From Scilla litardierei (taxonomy: Eukaryota > Streptophyta > Magnoliopsida > Asparagales > Asparagaceae), in contig CM061142.1 in NCBI GenBank assembly GCA_030789695.1, forward strand, positions 799,293,258-799,357,257: DNA of 64,000 nucleotides. The letters run 5' to 3'. This document shows positions 21,805 to 33,600 of the stretch, in pieces. The notes beneath the pieces were generated by a model, which was not told where the DNA came from, did no database searches, and saw only the letters and a program-made list of their open reading frames with translations. Each line of letters begins with the position of its first letter. Position 1 is the stretch's first letter. Made by a program: the position numbers and the translations under genes.

Positions 21805-23222
21805 TCACCGCTTGACAAGACTTGACGTTGGATCCCCCGATGACGAATTCATGTTGGGGTTGGGGAGTGGTTGTGCCAGAAGCTTGCCCTTCTCTAGAGT
21901 TGCCGCAAGCTTCGCCATGTTCTTGTTGAGTTGTTGAAATTGCTGTTGGTGTTGCACCTGGGTTTGTTGTTGTTGTTTCCATTGTTGAAAATTGGCTTGG
22001 TTTTGCGTCGTTTGCATTTGGATGAATTGTTGCAACGTGTCGCTCAAAGATTGCACTTGTGGCTCATTTGTTTCATCCCTTCTCCTTTGGGTGCCTTGTT
22101 GATTGTTGTTGTTGTTGAAGGGTAGTGGACGATACGATGGTTGAGCGTGTTGTTGTCTTTGGGGACCCCAATTCAAATTCGAACTATTCCTCCAACTCGG
22201 GCCTTAATTGTTGGAATTGTTGTATCCTTACCCTTGGTTGGAATTTGCCATGTAATTCACTTGTGTGGGGGTCTTGAAGCACGTCGTTCGCTATCGGTAG
22301 GTTGGGACATTGGTTAATGCTATGGTCTACGCTACTGCAAAGGTTACATAGCCCTTCATTACCGACCGTCACGGCATTCACTCCTTTCAACTGCAACCCC
22401 TCGAGTCTCTTGCAAATGATGGCATCCATTCTTGCTTCTAAGGCTTCCTCTTGGGTCAATGTAAGGAGACCTCCACGGGCCAAAGGTTGAGGTAATTCTC
22501 TTCTCTCAGATTCGGGAGTCGCCTCCCAACTTCGTGCATTTTCCGCTATGGTCTCTAAGTAGTCCCATGCCTCCTCTGGTGTCTTATCCATGAATTCTCC
22601 GTTGCACATCATTTCCACAAATTGTTTCATGGACGGGATGAGTCCGTTGCAAAAGAAACCGATGAGATGATATTCATCAAATCCATGGTGTGGACATGCT
22701 AGTAGCAGCTCCTTGAACCTTTCCCAAGTGATATCAAAACTTTCATTTGGCTTCTGAGAAAAAATTTGCCATTTGCCGCTTTAATCCTTGAGTCCTGTGC
22801 AATGGAAAAAGCTTTTTCAGAAATTCAGCTGGCATTGCCAACCAGGAGTTAATAGTATGAGGATGTATATCATTAAACCAATTTTTAGCTTTATCCTTTA
22901 AAGAAAAAGGAAACAGTTTAAGATAAATGGTTTCATTGCTAGCCTTCCCATCAGAACATGTAAGGCAGACATCTTCAAAATCCTTTATATGTAAGTAAGT
23001 GTTCTCCTTCTCTACACCATGAAAAGTGGGGAGAATTTGAAATATCCCAGGTCTTGGGCTGAAAGAATTTGCATCAGCTGGAAGCACAATGCATGAGCCG
23101 ATAGCAAACCTACTCGGTCTCAACACATATCTCAAACTTCGATCACCCTCATGTTAAGAGTGATCGTCCTCACTGTGATTGGTGTTGTCATTACCGTTGG
23201 TGTTGGTATTGTTATCGGCTAT
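21805..23222 (-). pseudogene. Athila copy 2 gag (broken)
   Basis: Segments 22743-23135, 22184-22630 and 21805-22176 are colinear with copy 1 gag. The zinc knuckle CNLCSSVDHSINQC keeps all four ligands. The start codon used in copy 1 is ATA here (23220-23222). An in-frame TAA near 23153 replaces a Gln codon, and frame breaks occur near 22760 and 22200. The Gln-rich tail is conserved. Confidence 0.88.
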
Positions 23223-23448
23223 GTCTATGTTTCTTACTAGTCTATGTGTTCGAGGAGTCCTTAACAACATAAACTAGACAATTTAGCTCAAGCCAAAACT
23301 TCCCAATATTAACCTAATTTTTATAGTTTTGATGATTATATAATTTGAAAAACAAATTCGGATATCCACAATGAATATAAGCAATAGAATGGAAAGATCT
23401 CACCAAATTATCACGACAAAAACCAAAGTGTGAAATGAAGATACGTCG

Positions 23449-23466
23449 TCCCCGGCAACGGTGCCA
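23449..23466 (-). other. Primer-binding site, tRNA-Asp type
   Basis: The minus strand reads TGGCACCGTTGCCGGGGA, 17 of 18 matching the complement of the plant tRNA-Asp 3' end. Confidence 0.9.
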
Positions 23467-23490
23467 ATTTGCTTGACTGGACCTGAAAGG

Positions 23491-25332
23491 TGATACTCGC
23501 AAGTGCACGATGTCATCAAATAATATACCCGGTGAGTACGGGATCATATCCACAGAGACAGAACTAATCTTCCAATTCACACAAATAGTCAGAGCATGTA
23601 AAGAATGGTTGAGGCTTCTAACCTCCCTATGGGGGTGAATGATTGTTTGAATGGGTGGGTTATCTAAATACCCTAGAGTTAGGGTAATGTCCTAAGATTT
23701 GGATGCAAGGGAGAATGAGAGTGAGAGTGTTGAGGATATTGATAGGATTAATCAATTGCTTTGCTAAATGTTAATTCCGTGATAACTCGATCACTCATCC
23801 ATTTTAAGGTATGGGGATCGGGAAATAAATCAATTAAGGACATATGGGGTGCACCAAAGGCAATTGCTAATCGGGTTCTTGTCCTAATTGAAGCTCATGA
23901 ATTACTCTCACACCCATTTCAAGGTATGTGAGAGTAGTGCATGTAGGTTGTATTATGCATCACACAACCACCGTTCTGCGGCCCCTTTCGGGTAATGCAC
24001 GATTCGATAAACGGGTCATAACCCAATCAACAATTTGAATTATCGTGTGAATTAAACTTTTAAATTACAAAATATGAATTGAAGGGGTCTTGCATTCATT
24101 TCAAGATATGCAATACCCATTGGATACATAGATGCAACAATTATGAAGCACCACCGTTTTTCGGCTCCTCCATGGATAGTATCAAATCCAATTAATCATA
24201 AGTTTATTTCACCCAATAACATGGATTAACAAAGGGTGCTGGTAAATAACATTAGCAAGGCAATCAAAACATCCTACATAAATCCAAAACACCCACACAA
24301 TGAATCTAGCCTAACATATCAAGAATAGAATAAGCATTCATAGAAATAAACATAGTTCAATACAAGAAGTGAAAGCAAATGTATAATAGCAAGGGGGTTG
24401 GAGATTTGTCACCAAATACAAGCTTCCTTAATCAGCAATCAATCTCAGCAACAACAAAAACGAAATCAGAAAACTCTAAGCTCTCCAAAACCATAATCCA
24501 CGTCTTAAGGAAGAAGATAACCTCAAAATAGTAAAAGATTAAGTTCATCTTATTACATCTGAATAGTAGTGTTTTATACCCCTAGGGGTTGCATCTCATC
24601 CATCCGAAATGTTATCCAACAGCCCACAGCAACTGGAGAGAAATCGGGTTAAGAAAAACTCGTTTCTCGCAACCCAGGATTTGGGCGAAAAGCCTCGATC
24701 AGTCGATTGCTGAACGAACGGCAGTCGACTGATGACAGACGGCTGTTATTGCTTCTAAAGGAAGACATACGACTGTCTTAAAAATCACAGTCGCCTGTGC
24801 AATCCAGAGGCGGCTGTCTTTTGTTCTTAAGTTGATTGCTACAGTAGTGTCAAAATAACTGAGAGTCGGCTCTTTTTTGCTCCCCCAGGCATCTGGAAAA
24901 TCAGGCGACTGATGTGGAAATGATAGTCGACTGTACAATATCACAGTCGACTGTCAATCCTATTGCAAGCGACTGTCGTTGGGCATCAGCTTCTATAGCT
25001 CCAGCTATTTAAAGACAGACGACTGCTGTTATTTGGGCAGTCGACTGTCTGGTTGCCCAGACGACTGTCATTCCTTCTACAGGCACCTGTTGTGTACACT
25101 TCCTCTTTAGTTGATTTAGTCCTTTTCGGGACACCTAAAAAATCCAGAAAAATCCCTAAAAATGTAGTAGACATTTATAATTCTTTGGGAAGTGAAAGTG
25201 TGCCAGAATAAAATCATATGCTCACAAATGATGAATTAGCATAAATGTAGTTAAGAGAGCATGATTTCATGGATTATATGCACAAGAGGAGATAATTATG
25301 ATGTTAGAATATGCAATATTTACTCATAATCA
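23491..25332 (-). repeat. Athila copy 2, 5' LTR
   Basis: 1842 bp, TG..CA ends on the minus strand (TGATTATGAGTA to GCGAGTATCA). TATA box at 24571-24578 (minus). The right end abuts fragment G at 25333. Confidence 0.9.
24698..25092. promoter_or_regulatory. GTCGAC palindrome cluster, Athila 2 5' LTR
   Basis: Cores: a pair at 24702/24724, then groups of four at 24768/24790/24809/24831, 24904/24926/24946/24968 and 25018/25040/25060/25082. The group starts are 136 and 114 bp apart, the same values as in copy 1. Confidence 0.75.
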
Positions 25333-25766
25333 GTAAGCCTAGTCCAGACCACTAGCATTAAGATCGACAATTATGTCCAATCCCAACTCAAGCTCGCTGT
25401 CGTGCAACTTGAGTTCGGATCTAGATCATGATAGTTCATACTCTTTCATCGTCGTGCAATGAATCTGAGTATAGGAGAGCAATAAAAATGTTAGCTTTGG
25501 TCTCTGTCATGCACCAAGTCTAGGAAATTTCAATTGTAATCCTAAATCGAATATCTAGAGCTTTCCTTGGATCAAGATCCTCTGTCGAGCTCTCAAGATC
25601 CAAGAGAAATCCCCATCTATCCGTAGTAAATTAATCAAGACCTAACCTTTCTAACAAGCCTAATATCATAGCAATTCAATAGATCTCACAAATCAAACAT
25701 TAGACCCATATGGTTTATCCCTTTGCCCTAGAGCAAAGGAACTACTCACAAATCATATTATAACTG
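25333..25766 (-). repeat. LTR fragment G (R/U5-like), related to elements D and E
   Basis: The minus strand aligns with 48700-49125 of element E: the blocks CTAGATATTCGATTTAGG, GAACTATCA..ATCTAGATC and ATGCTAGTGG recur in order. Athila 2 adjoins it at 25332/25333; copia A sequence starts at about 25767. No coding region. Confidence 0.65.
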
Positions 25767-26018
25767 CCTCGTTAAGATTTTTAGCTATGGAAAACCTAGT
25801 GGAAAAAACCAATAGCCAAAGAAAAAGTGTACAGTTCTCTATAACTTCCCTTGATTTGTGGAAGTATTTAGTGGTGGATACTTTTGGATCCAGAGTAAAT
25901 GAGGTTGACTCGGTAAAACCTTTAGCTATGGAAACCACAGCGGAAAAAAACCAATAGCCAAGGAAAAAGAGTACAATACTTATTTGCCTCCCCCTGATCT
26001 GTACAAGCTGCAGGCTTG
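25767..26018 (-). other. Copia A 3' UTR with internal duplication and polypurine-like tract
   Basis: The minus strand has GATCAGGGGGAGGC (near 25989-25999), then the copia 3' signature TACTCTTTTTCC..GGTTTT..AACGAGGCA. This block occurs twice, 25910-26000 and 25767-25860, about 145 bp apart; copia C has it once (40850-40945). Confidence 0.7.
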
Positions 26019-26419
26019 CAGATTGTTGAGTATTGGACTTCTCCTTACTTGGTGTTAATGATGAGCAAACATAAATACTTATGACTAATCCCTAGTTGCA
26101 GTTAATCCATTGCCTAAGCATGTCATGAAGATCAACTAGCAATGGATGTCACTCAAAGATCAATGAAAGCATGAAAAGTGGATTGGATGATTAAAGATGG
26201 TGACTGAAGCTCCTAGAAGACTTCAAGCTCATACTTTGGATAGAAGAGAGGCTTCTACAAAATGTAATCTTTTTATTCTATTCTAGTATGTAGCTTAGAA
26301 GTAGAAATATGTTGGAGCGTGCACACACATCTTCATTTCTATCCTAGGAAATCATTAGATCATATTTCCTTAGACTCCAATTCACATTTCTCAAGCATGT
26401 GCATTTTGGGACTTTAATA

Positions 26420-27072
26420 GGCAACTGCTGAACGATTTATAGGTGCCTGTCTCAAAACCGTCGACTGTGATTTGTTCTACAGCCGTCAATTATGCACATA
26501 CTTTTTCAATTGATTTTGGGCCTTTTTAGCTTTAACATCTATCAGGCGACTGCTGTACAAAATACAGAAGCCTGTCCAAGCTACAGTCACATGTGATTTG
26601 TTAATCAGTTGCATGTCTCTCTTCAGCCCAAAGGTCACTTTCGTCTTCATTTGGTCAGTCGACTGATGTTGAATTGACAGTCGCTTGTCTAAGGCACAGT
26701 CGACTGTCAATGCTTCAACAGTCATCTGTCTATGATTCCTCTGCAAACATTGCTCTCTGGAAAGTTTCAAGTTTTAATGAAAGTCGACTGATCGTGGTTT
26801 CACAGTCGCCTTGCCCATTGCACAGTCGCATGTGTGTTCCATATCAGTCGACTGTCATGTCTTCCCAAAACTTTCTAGGATTTCTCAGCTTACCCATATT
26901 TCGGCCAGTCGCCTGTAGAAAGATTTACAGTCACCTGTTAATTTTACAGGCGCTTGTCTTCTCTTCATCAGTCGACTGTCCTACATGGTAAGTTACGTTT
27001 GAATTCTCACCTACCCTCTCATACAGTGCAGCAGTCGACTGTATTTTCTTCAACAGTTGACTGTCGACTGTG
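26420..27072. promoter_or_regulatory. Tetrad array of GTCGAC-type palindromes in solo LTR U3
   Basis: Motif cores start at 26420/26442/26460/26482, 26545/26567/26586/26608, 26658/26680/26699/26721, 26783/26805/26825/26847, 26908/26930/26949/26971 and 27034/27056/27063. Offsets within groups are 0/22/41/63 (plus or minus 1). Group starts are 125, 113, 125, 125 and 126 bp apart. The 12-bp spacers are far less conserved than the motifs. The array ends about 80 bp before the TATA box. Confidence 0.8.
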
Positions 27073-27150
27073 TAAATTCTATCCATTGGCTTTTTCTCCA
27101 TGGATTTCAAAGGGGGTTTTGGGGATTATATTTGGGGGTTTTGGGGAACC

Positions 27151-27157
27151 TATAAAG
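27151..27157 (+). promoter_or_regulatory. TATA box of solo LTR
   Basis: TATAAAG, preceded by GGGGAACC and followed by pyrimidine-rich leader sequence. Confidence 0.6.
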
Positions 27158-27845
27158 AGAGCTTCTACCGTTCCATTGAGGGGTTACTCATCTTCTTGAT
27201 CAACTCTTGAAAACCCCTAGCATTCAACTTCTAGTTTCTCAAAGCTCTCAAATCCAAAAGCCTAAGAATTCCAATCTCATTCTCTCTTGCTCTCCAACCT
27301 AGAATCAAAGTGATATCCTCTAGGCAATTGGTGGTGACAAGAGAAAGAGCTTTTCTCTCTTTCAAAAGAAACTTCAACACACAACACACTTGCTCCTTCA
27401 AGTTATATTTCAAGGTATAGGTGATTGTAAGTGTTACTATTTCATTATTTCATATCTTTCAATATGAGTTTAACTCTCGGTTTGTGAGAGTAGTTAGCTT
27501 GCTTCCAAGTTGTGGGAGTCAAGGACATCGATTGTGTTTCGATTTCACTTGTAGGGTTGCTACAAGTGGGTTTAAAGGAGACCTCAAGTTAGGGTTCTAA
27601 CTTGAGTATCAGGTGGTATCCGAGTGCAAGGGACATAGGATTACCGGGAATAAGTCAGAAGTTGACTTGGGTAATCTGAACCCTTAAAACATTTTTATGT
27701 TAGCATTGTTTCAATTTGGGTTTATTTACATTCTGCATTAATTGTTGGTTAGGAATTTAAATTGGTATAACTATCGTTTAAATTTTATAAACACTATTCA
27801 ACCCCCTTCTAGTGTTTTCCTCATAGCCAGGGTCCTTACACAGAT

Positions 27846-29690
27846 CTCCTAGGCAACTTTACATCAACCTCTTACTATATTCCGAGAATAAGTACAAAAT
27901 ACAAGACATCGCTCATCTATACAAGTATCTTTTATATATGGCATCTACTGAATCTGAGGGAGCTCTTCTAAATATAAGAGGTCTATAGACTTGGTAGGTA
28001 GCTCCATGTCTCTAACCCAGTCGTCCTTTATCTGTGAGGTATTGCAGGACCTGGCTGTGCATACTCATGAGTTGCTTCTTGGATGATGAGCCTCTCGGAA
28101 TGGTAGGACTGATTTGCCTTGGAAGCCTGCTTTGCAGGTCTCCAGAAGTTGGTCGTTCCTTTGTGGTAGTCATCGCGATGATCTGTAACCTATATCTGCA
28201 GATACATTTAACATAAATGATTATCCTTGACCCTTAGAGGTGCGCAGAAACTACATATCTTCAGTCCGGTGGTGTGCTGCAGGCGCTGCACTGTATCTGG
28301 CTAATAGATTTACTGTCAACGCTCTCAAGAGATGCATGCAGTTGGCTAGATAAAGGAGTGTACCAAAAACACTCAAGTAAGGCACTTCAGGACCTAGGAT
28401 ATCCTTCCCCTCTTCCAGCGAACGGAAAGGGTCTTAATATGCATCCATACAACCAGTAGGTGTATTTAGTGGATTGCAATTGTCTATGTTTCTTCATCAA
28501 CTGTGGGTGTATGAAGTTTAATGACATATGTTTTTCATCTTCGGGGTGATAATTTCATCTTCTGGATGATGTTTTCATCTTCTGGATGACCATTCATCTT
28601 CTGGATGATGGTTTCGTCTTATGGATGATTATTCATCTTCAGGATGATAATTTCATCTTCTGGATGATGGTTTCATCTTCTGGATGATAATTTTTTAAGC
28701 CAAATTTTTTGCATAGGTCTTACATATCATATTTGATAGTTAAGCTTAAACAGATATTTCAGTTTTCTCTTCAGGAGATCCAATGAGATTTGAGTCATTT
28801 GCAAATATAATCTCAAATCATTTTCTTTGCTCTTTTTAAAGATGCTGAAGCAACCTTAGTAGGAGTCCTTGTTTAATTTAAGGAATTCTCTTGGTTGTAA
28901 TTTATTTATTTAATTAAATAGCTCAAAGTTTATTTAGGCAAGTGAGGAAATTAGGAATAAATCCATAAGGTTATGCTGTCACAACATCCATAGCAGCAAA
29001 AACCCAAATTTTCCTTTGCCAGTCACAGGAATTTCGCAAACTTAACCAGGAAGCCTGATGCATCAGTTTTATAATTTTGTAAGTGAGTCAAGCTCATCTT
29101 ACTTGATCACTTCCTGGTTTCAACGAAATAAATCTCTAAGTTATAGCATATTGCTTATAGCATATGATTTTATTTATTTATGTTTATGTTTATACAATAC
29201 TCGGTTAGCCCACAGGATAGATATCTCTTTGATATCAGGACTTCAGGTCTAAACACTTCATATTTCATAAGTGAGTTCAGCTCAACTTATTTTTGCCTCG
29301 TTCCACATTATTTGGCCAAATTCTACGTTTGCTTTAGGAAACGTTGTGTGGAAACATTATTTTTATAATTATCATTTAAATGGCAAAATGAAATGTGAGT
29401 AATTATCAACAAATGTGTTATTTTATCCAAACACCTCACCTTGCACGTACATTTACTATTTCGATTTCTTTCAGAATTGTTTCCTTCTCAACACTTGTTG
29501 TGAAGATTTTGGAACGGGTAGAGGATATGGACATAGCCAAGATTATATCTTTATCAACAGTTGTTGGGTAGGTTCTGGTTGAGCTCACTTTCCTATTGTG
29601 GTATTGCTTTAGGGTCTCCAGAAGTTATTTCTTGCTTTGGAGCCTCGTGGTTGATTGCATCCATTATATTTGGTATGTCAATCCACTTCT
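27846..29690 (-). pseudogene. Copia A reverse transcriptase-RNase H remnant
   Basis: The DNA matches copia C in order: RNase H region (27846-28440), reverse transcriptase (28700-28900) and upstream pol (29050-29690). The catalytic YVDD box of copia C (TVYVDDLNLI) appears here as FAND (near 28775-28800), so the polymerase motif is destroyed. Stops are frequent in all frames. A 20-bp minisatellite has replaced part of the domain. Confidence 0.65.
28529..28690. repeat. Minisatellite, 8 units of 19-20 bp, inside copia A pol
   Basis: The consensus is TTTCATCTTCTGGATGATGG with small variants. Copia C has ordinary unique sequence at this place (about 41760-41810). Confidence 0.9.
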
Positions 29691-30567
29691 GCTACTTGTT
29701 AGTTAAAAATAAACTTGGGGTTAGCTCGTTCCACTATGAGGTGGGTGAGGGCCCTAGGGAGGTTTGGAGAAATCGTAGGAATGAGAAGATAGGTGGCGCT
29801 GGACAGCTATGGGGTTGGTTATCACTCATGTCATGCCCACAGAGGCGGGGAGTAGGCCGAGTGATGAGATTTTTAAGTGTTGAGAGGTTGAGTGTTATAG
29901 TGACGTACAGTCCCAGCTATTCAACGCGTTTCTTAGGTTTCAAAATCATCAATAAATAATAACCTATAACCATGAATAAAGAAACATCTGCTGGAATATT
30001 GTGTCTTGTGCTTCACACTTTGGTTAGCTTGGTGGTTTTGTGGGTTATCTAGTCCCATCTACCCTACAGGTATAGGTTTGCAGCTAGCAGGACTGAGGAT
30101 GGAGACCTCAGAGAGCATCTCGTCTCAACAGGGCCGTTAGAGTCTGTAGTTAGCATGGGTCCTAGTAGTGTAGTCCTGGGTTGGGGGTGAGATGGGAGCA
30201 ATGTTTTATACCCATGTCCCTTCATTCCCCGTGGGTGTGTGTTGTACTTTTGTGGGGATTCTAGCTCTTTTGGTCTGTACAGTGGGTTTTGGACCGTACT
30301 AGTTGTCTAGCTATAGTACTCTGTGATTATGGGTTGTTTCTGGCTGTCATGCTTTACTTTTACTGCCTACGTTGTTGTACCCTTTACTTTCACTGCTGTG
30401 TTGGAGCTTTATTGTTCTGAGTTTACTTTCAGTACATATTATTATTGCCTGTGTTTCTTCAGCGTTGCAGTGGCCTGCGAAATGTTTGGTGTACACATTA
30501 ACGCTTGGTACGCAATACCGCGGCTTGTCGCGCCGACCCTCCCTATTTGGGGCAGTGGGGCGTGACA
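29690..30567 (+). repeat. Probable gypsy (chromovirus-type) LTR fragment
   Basis: Its plus-strand end GGGGCGTGACA matches, inverted, the TGTCACGCCCC terminus of the LTR at 60088. It is foreign to copia A, whose homology stops near 29690. The start is unclear and no target duplication was found. Short ORFs here match nothing I recognise. Confidence 0.4.
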
Positions 30568-32640
30568 ATAAGAATCCGTTTTAATCATTTTAATGATTTA
30601 TTTATATAACCTATTTTTGGGTGTGAACACAAACTTCAGAGTGTTCGACATTATTCCGGTTGTAAATACTATTTGATTTTCCAGTGTTATCCAATATTCC
30701 CGCCATTTATTATTGTGTCCTATATGCTGTTAAAAGCTGGACTACGGTTGGATAATAGGTTTGACAATGACTATTTTTAGAGGATATATGGATGTGTACT
30801 CTAAAGTACATCATCAGCCCTATGTATGTAGTGGATAAGTCCACTTTTATCCCTCAAATACTCTCAAGAGACCTAAAGGTCTTATTATGTTAATAATGAT
30901 AGTAAATATAGCAAATATAGCATCTTAAATTCTTTTGAGGAAGTGAAGAGAGTCAATGTCCACGTGAATGGAGATGAACTTGTAATCATTTTTCCCATAT
31001 GAATGGGACAATGAAAGCTTAACCCTTTTGAAGAATCTTAGGGTTCTTCAAATTTATAGGATTAAGTAATGATGTAGTACATCATCGATCCAGTGTGGTA
31101 TATTATATCGTTCCAGAGTTAATATTTAGACGATTCTGGACACTTCTGGTGTTCCAAATTAATTCATGTTTTCAAATTTATGTTGGACTTTTGAAAGTCC
31201 ATTAAAATGCTCAAGTTAATTTTATCCGGTAATAGGTGAACTTTGTTCTAAATATGAATGATCTCATCTTCACATTGACTATTACACGGATCATAGTGGG
31301 ACAAAGCTTTAAGCTTCATTGATTCCTTGAGTCATATTTAGGAATTTTGTTTTGACGAATATCCATCGAAATTTGGTAAGTTTCTTTTATTGATTTTTGA
31401 GAGTATTGGGCATCCTCATATAGAGTATTCAAGTTTGCAAAGCCTGAATCTCAAGCAGACGGTCCAAGAATAGTTTTCTATTGGACTATTATTAGGGTTA
31501 AATGCTTTTGAAAACATACGCCTACAATTATGCTCATTAAGACTTATGTTATGACAATAGATTAAATTTGTTTCTAAGTTTATTTTTCCTCTGGGAGTAG
31601 CTAAAAATACCTAAGGTCAATTGAATTTCGTCGTTTAGACTAAATATGTATATATTTTTATATGCCATAAGTTAATGCACATTCATATTGCAAAAAGCAT
31701 TATGGGTCTTATCAGAACTTTTGGTCTGATATTAGTTTGCCAGTACTTAGTCCATGTCGATGTATATCATATCTTACATTTCTCATTTTATGTCAGGACT
31801 TCCCCTGTTTTTAGTCTTCCTTATTGTCATTTATAAGGAAGAATGAATATTAGTCTTACTAAGTAGACATATACAAGGGAAATGAGTTAGTGTCTATGTT
31901 TCCACTTTTTTAATTTATGGGAGAGTTTTAAAAGTATATTTGAATGCTCAAGTATGGTCTCCAGGCCATTTTTATTGAGTCATTCGAGTATTATGTGGAT
32001 AGAGAATCATGCTCATGGGGAAACAAATGTGTGGCTACGAAATTTATAATTTTCCACTTATCTATTAAGTCATAACTTCGGGCGTACGCTTAAAATTAAG
32101 GCTAGATTCAAGAATCATACCTTGTAAAGTGAGATTACTCTAAAAGAGTTTAGCGGTGTTATGACAACTGCTGGTGTCAATGTTGGTTTATATATACCGT
32201 AGATCTGAGAGATATATTTATCGAAAAATTTGTATCTCTAAAAAGATCGCATAAATGGTTTTTGCATAATCCATCGTATTTGGTAATTTTTATTTTATTT
32301 GAGTAAAATGGTGTTGACTTTTGATTTGATTTGAAATTCAAGTTCAATTTGTTAAAGTGGATATGATGTTTAGACTTTTTGAAATTATGATTGGTTTGTT
32401 GTCATAAAACATTGTCATATCATGAGCATGAGCATAAGCAAGGATGAGCATATAAGTGTGCAATATGTAACATTTAATGATTTATCATGCACATAATATA
32501 AATCTTGTAAGCTAAAAGAGTATGCTCAATAAAATAGTTGAAAGCAACTAAATTATCCATGCAAACAATATCAAGCATGTGAGCCAAAAATGCATGCTCA
32601 GTTAACATGAATTGAAACATATATGATGTATACACATGTT
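30568..32640 (-). pseudogene. Copia A upstream region (decayed)
   Basis: 31190-31330 matches 42950-43060 of copia C (TTATCCGGTA, CATCTTCACATTGACTA, CGGATCATA). The rest is AT-rich without usable frames. 30568-31190 has no counterpart in copia C and may hold another insertion. Integrase and gag should lie here but cannot be read. Confidence 0.45.
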
Positions 32641-32945
32641 ATTTATATGCTGCAGGCTTATAAATAATTTCATCGTAGACATATAGTTATGCTACAAGCA
32701 TTAAAAATATATCATAGAGATTTTAACATGCTAAATAAAATGTGCATCACAGAACTTAGGATATGCAGCAGGCATATATAGTTTCATCGCAGGCATGTAG
32801 TTATGAAACATGCCTTAAAGAAAAATGTATCATAAAGATTTAGCATGCTTCAGGCATTAAAATGATTTCATCGCAGATATATAATTATGCTTCTGGCATT
32901 AAAAATATATCGTAGAAATTTAGCATGCAGCAGACAATTCATATT
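32640..32945. repeat. Tandem repeat, about three diverged units of 84-114 bp
   Basis: Units begin with TTTCATCG at 32668, 32782 and 32866 and share GTTATGC..CATTAAA, TATATC.TAGA.ATTTAGCATGC and CAGGCAT. Confidence 0.65.
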
Positions 32946-33224
32946 AAAGGCATGTATGGACCAGAAATAACGGTGAAAATTGGATTAAAATTTTTATATT
33001 GTGCCCCGAAAATTTATCGGAGTTTAAATTTGTTCCAAAAATCCTAATTATGGTTTGTTATGTTTTTCGTGTATCGTCGGCCGTCAGGGCCATGAAGAAG
33101 GAATTTGCGCGAGTGCGTGTCTGCGGCCTGCAAGGTCGCAAAAATTACCGTTTCAGGGTTGTGGCCTTCGGAGCCATTTTCCACAAAAAACGTAGCAACG
33201 TGTCCTTTATCCACGAGAAAAAAA

Positions 33225-33600
33225 CGTGGTAACGGGGGGCTGACGGCCCACTCTATTCGTCGCCCTGGGGGCGGGGCTATCGGCGCCCTTTCTTCTTACC
33301 GTGGGGGGAGGGGGGCTGCCGACACCCCTCTCGCCGTAGGGTGGGGCTGCCAGCCCCCCTATTACCATGAGGGGCTATCGGCCTCCCCATGAAGTCGTCG
33401 GGGGGCTACCACCCCCATCTGCAGTCGCCAGGGGGTTGCCGGCCCCCTCCCCCTATGAAACTACCGGGGGGCTGCCGGCCCCCCCTATGAAGCCACAGGG
33501 GGGCTGCCACCACCCCCAAAAAGCCGCGAAGGGGGGCGACACTGTATGCCGTGGGGGCTACCGGCCCCCCATCAAACCGCGGTGGGGGGGGTTTGACCCA
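33225..33600. repeat. GC-rich array of hairpin-forming units
   Basis: About nine units of a G-run, GCT(G/A)CCGGC and a C-run (for example GGGGGGCTGCCGGCCCCCC near 33465-33485), separated by 20-35 bp. Each unit is an imperfect inverted repeat. G-runs on one strand also make G-quadruplexes possible. ORFs through the array are low complexity and are not annotated. Confidence 0.7.

Larger units (their letters stand above)
14998..25332 (-). mobile_element. Athila-type Ty3/gypsy retrotransposon, copy 2
   Basis: This is a second member of the same family as copy 1, in the same orientation and colinear throughout. Its 3' LTR (14998-16752) lacks about 40 bp at its left end and joins another LTR fragment there, so no target duplication is seen. 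The 5' LTR (23491-25332) is complete. Every coding region is damaged: the gag start codon is lost, gag has stops, the protease active-site Gly is Val, and reverse transcriptase is frameshifted. Integrase is the best preserved part. Confidence 0.92.
26024..27840 (+). mobile_element. Solo LTR of a Ty1/copia element, TSD CAGAT
   Basis: 1817 bp, starts TGTTGAGTATT and ends with the copia-type block ATTCAACCCCCTTCTAGTG then GGGTCCTTACA. It is flanked by a perfect 5-bp duplication CAGAT (26019-26023 and 27841-27845), and removing it restores the copia A sequence as judged against copia C (CTTGTAGGTCTCTC). There is no internal region, so it is a solo LTR left by LTR-LTR recombination. It has a TATA box (27151-27157) and a GTCGAC cluster upstream. 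The start TGTTGAGTATT is shared with 43158. Confidence 0.9.

Noticed and set aside
26674..27199. ORFs of 105 and 81 codons, and 43717-44094 of 125 codons
   Set aside because: They are read through the palindrome arrays (repeating Ser-Thr-Val-Asp-Cys and Ser-Arg-Leu from CAGTCGACTGT) and are by-products of the motifs.
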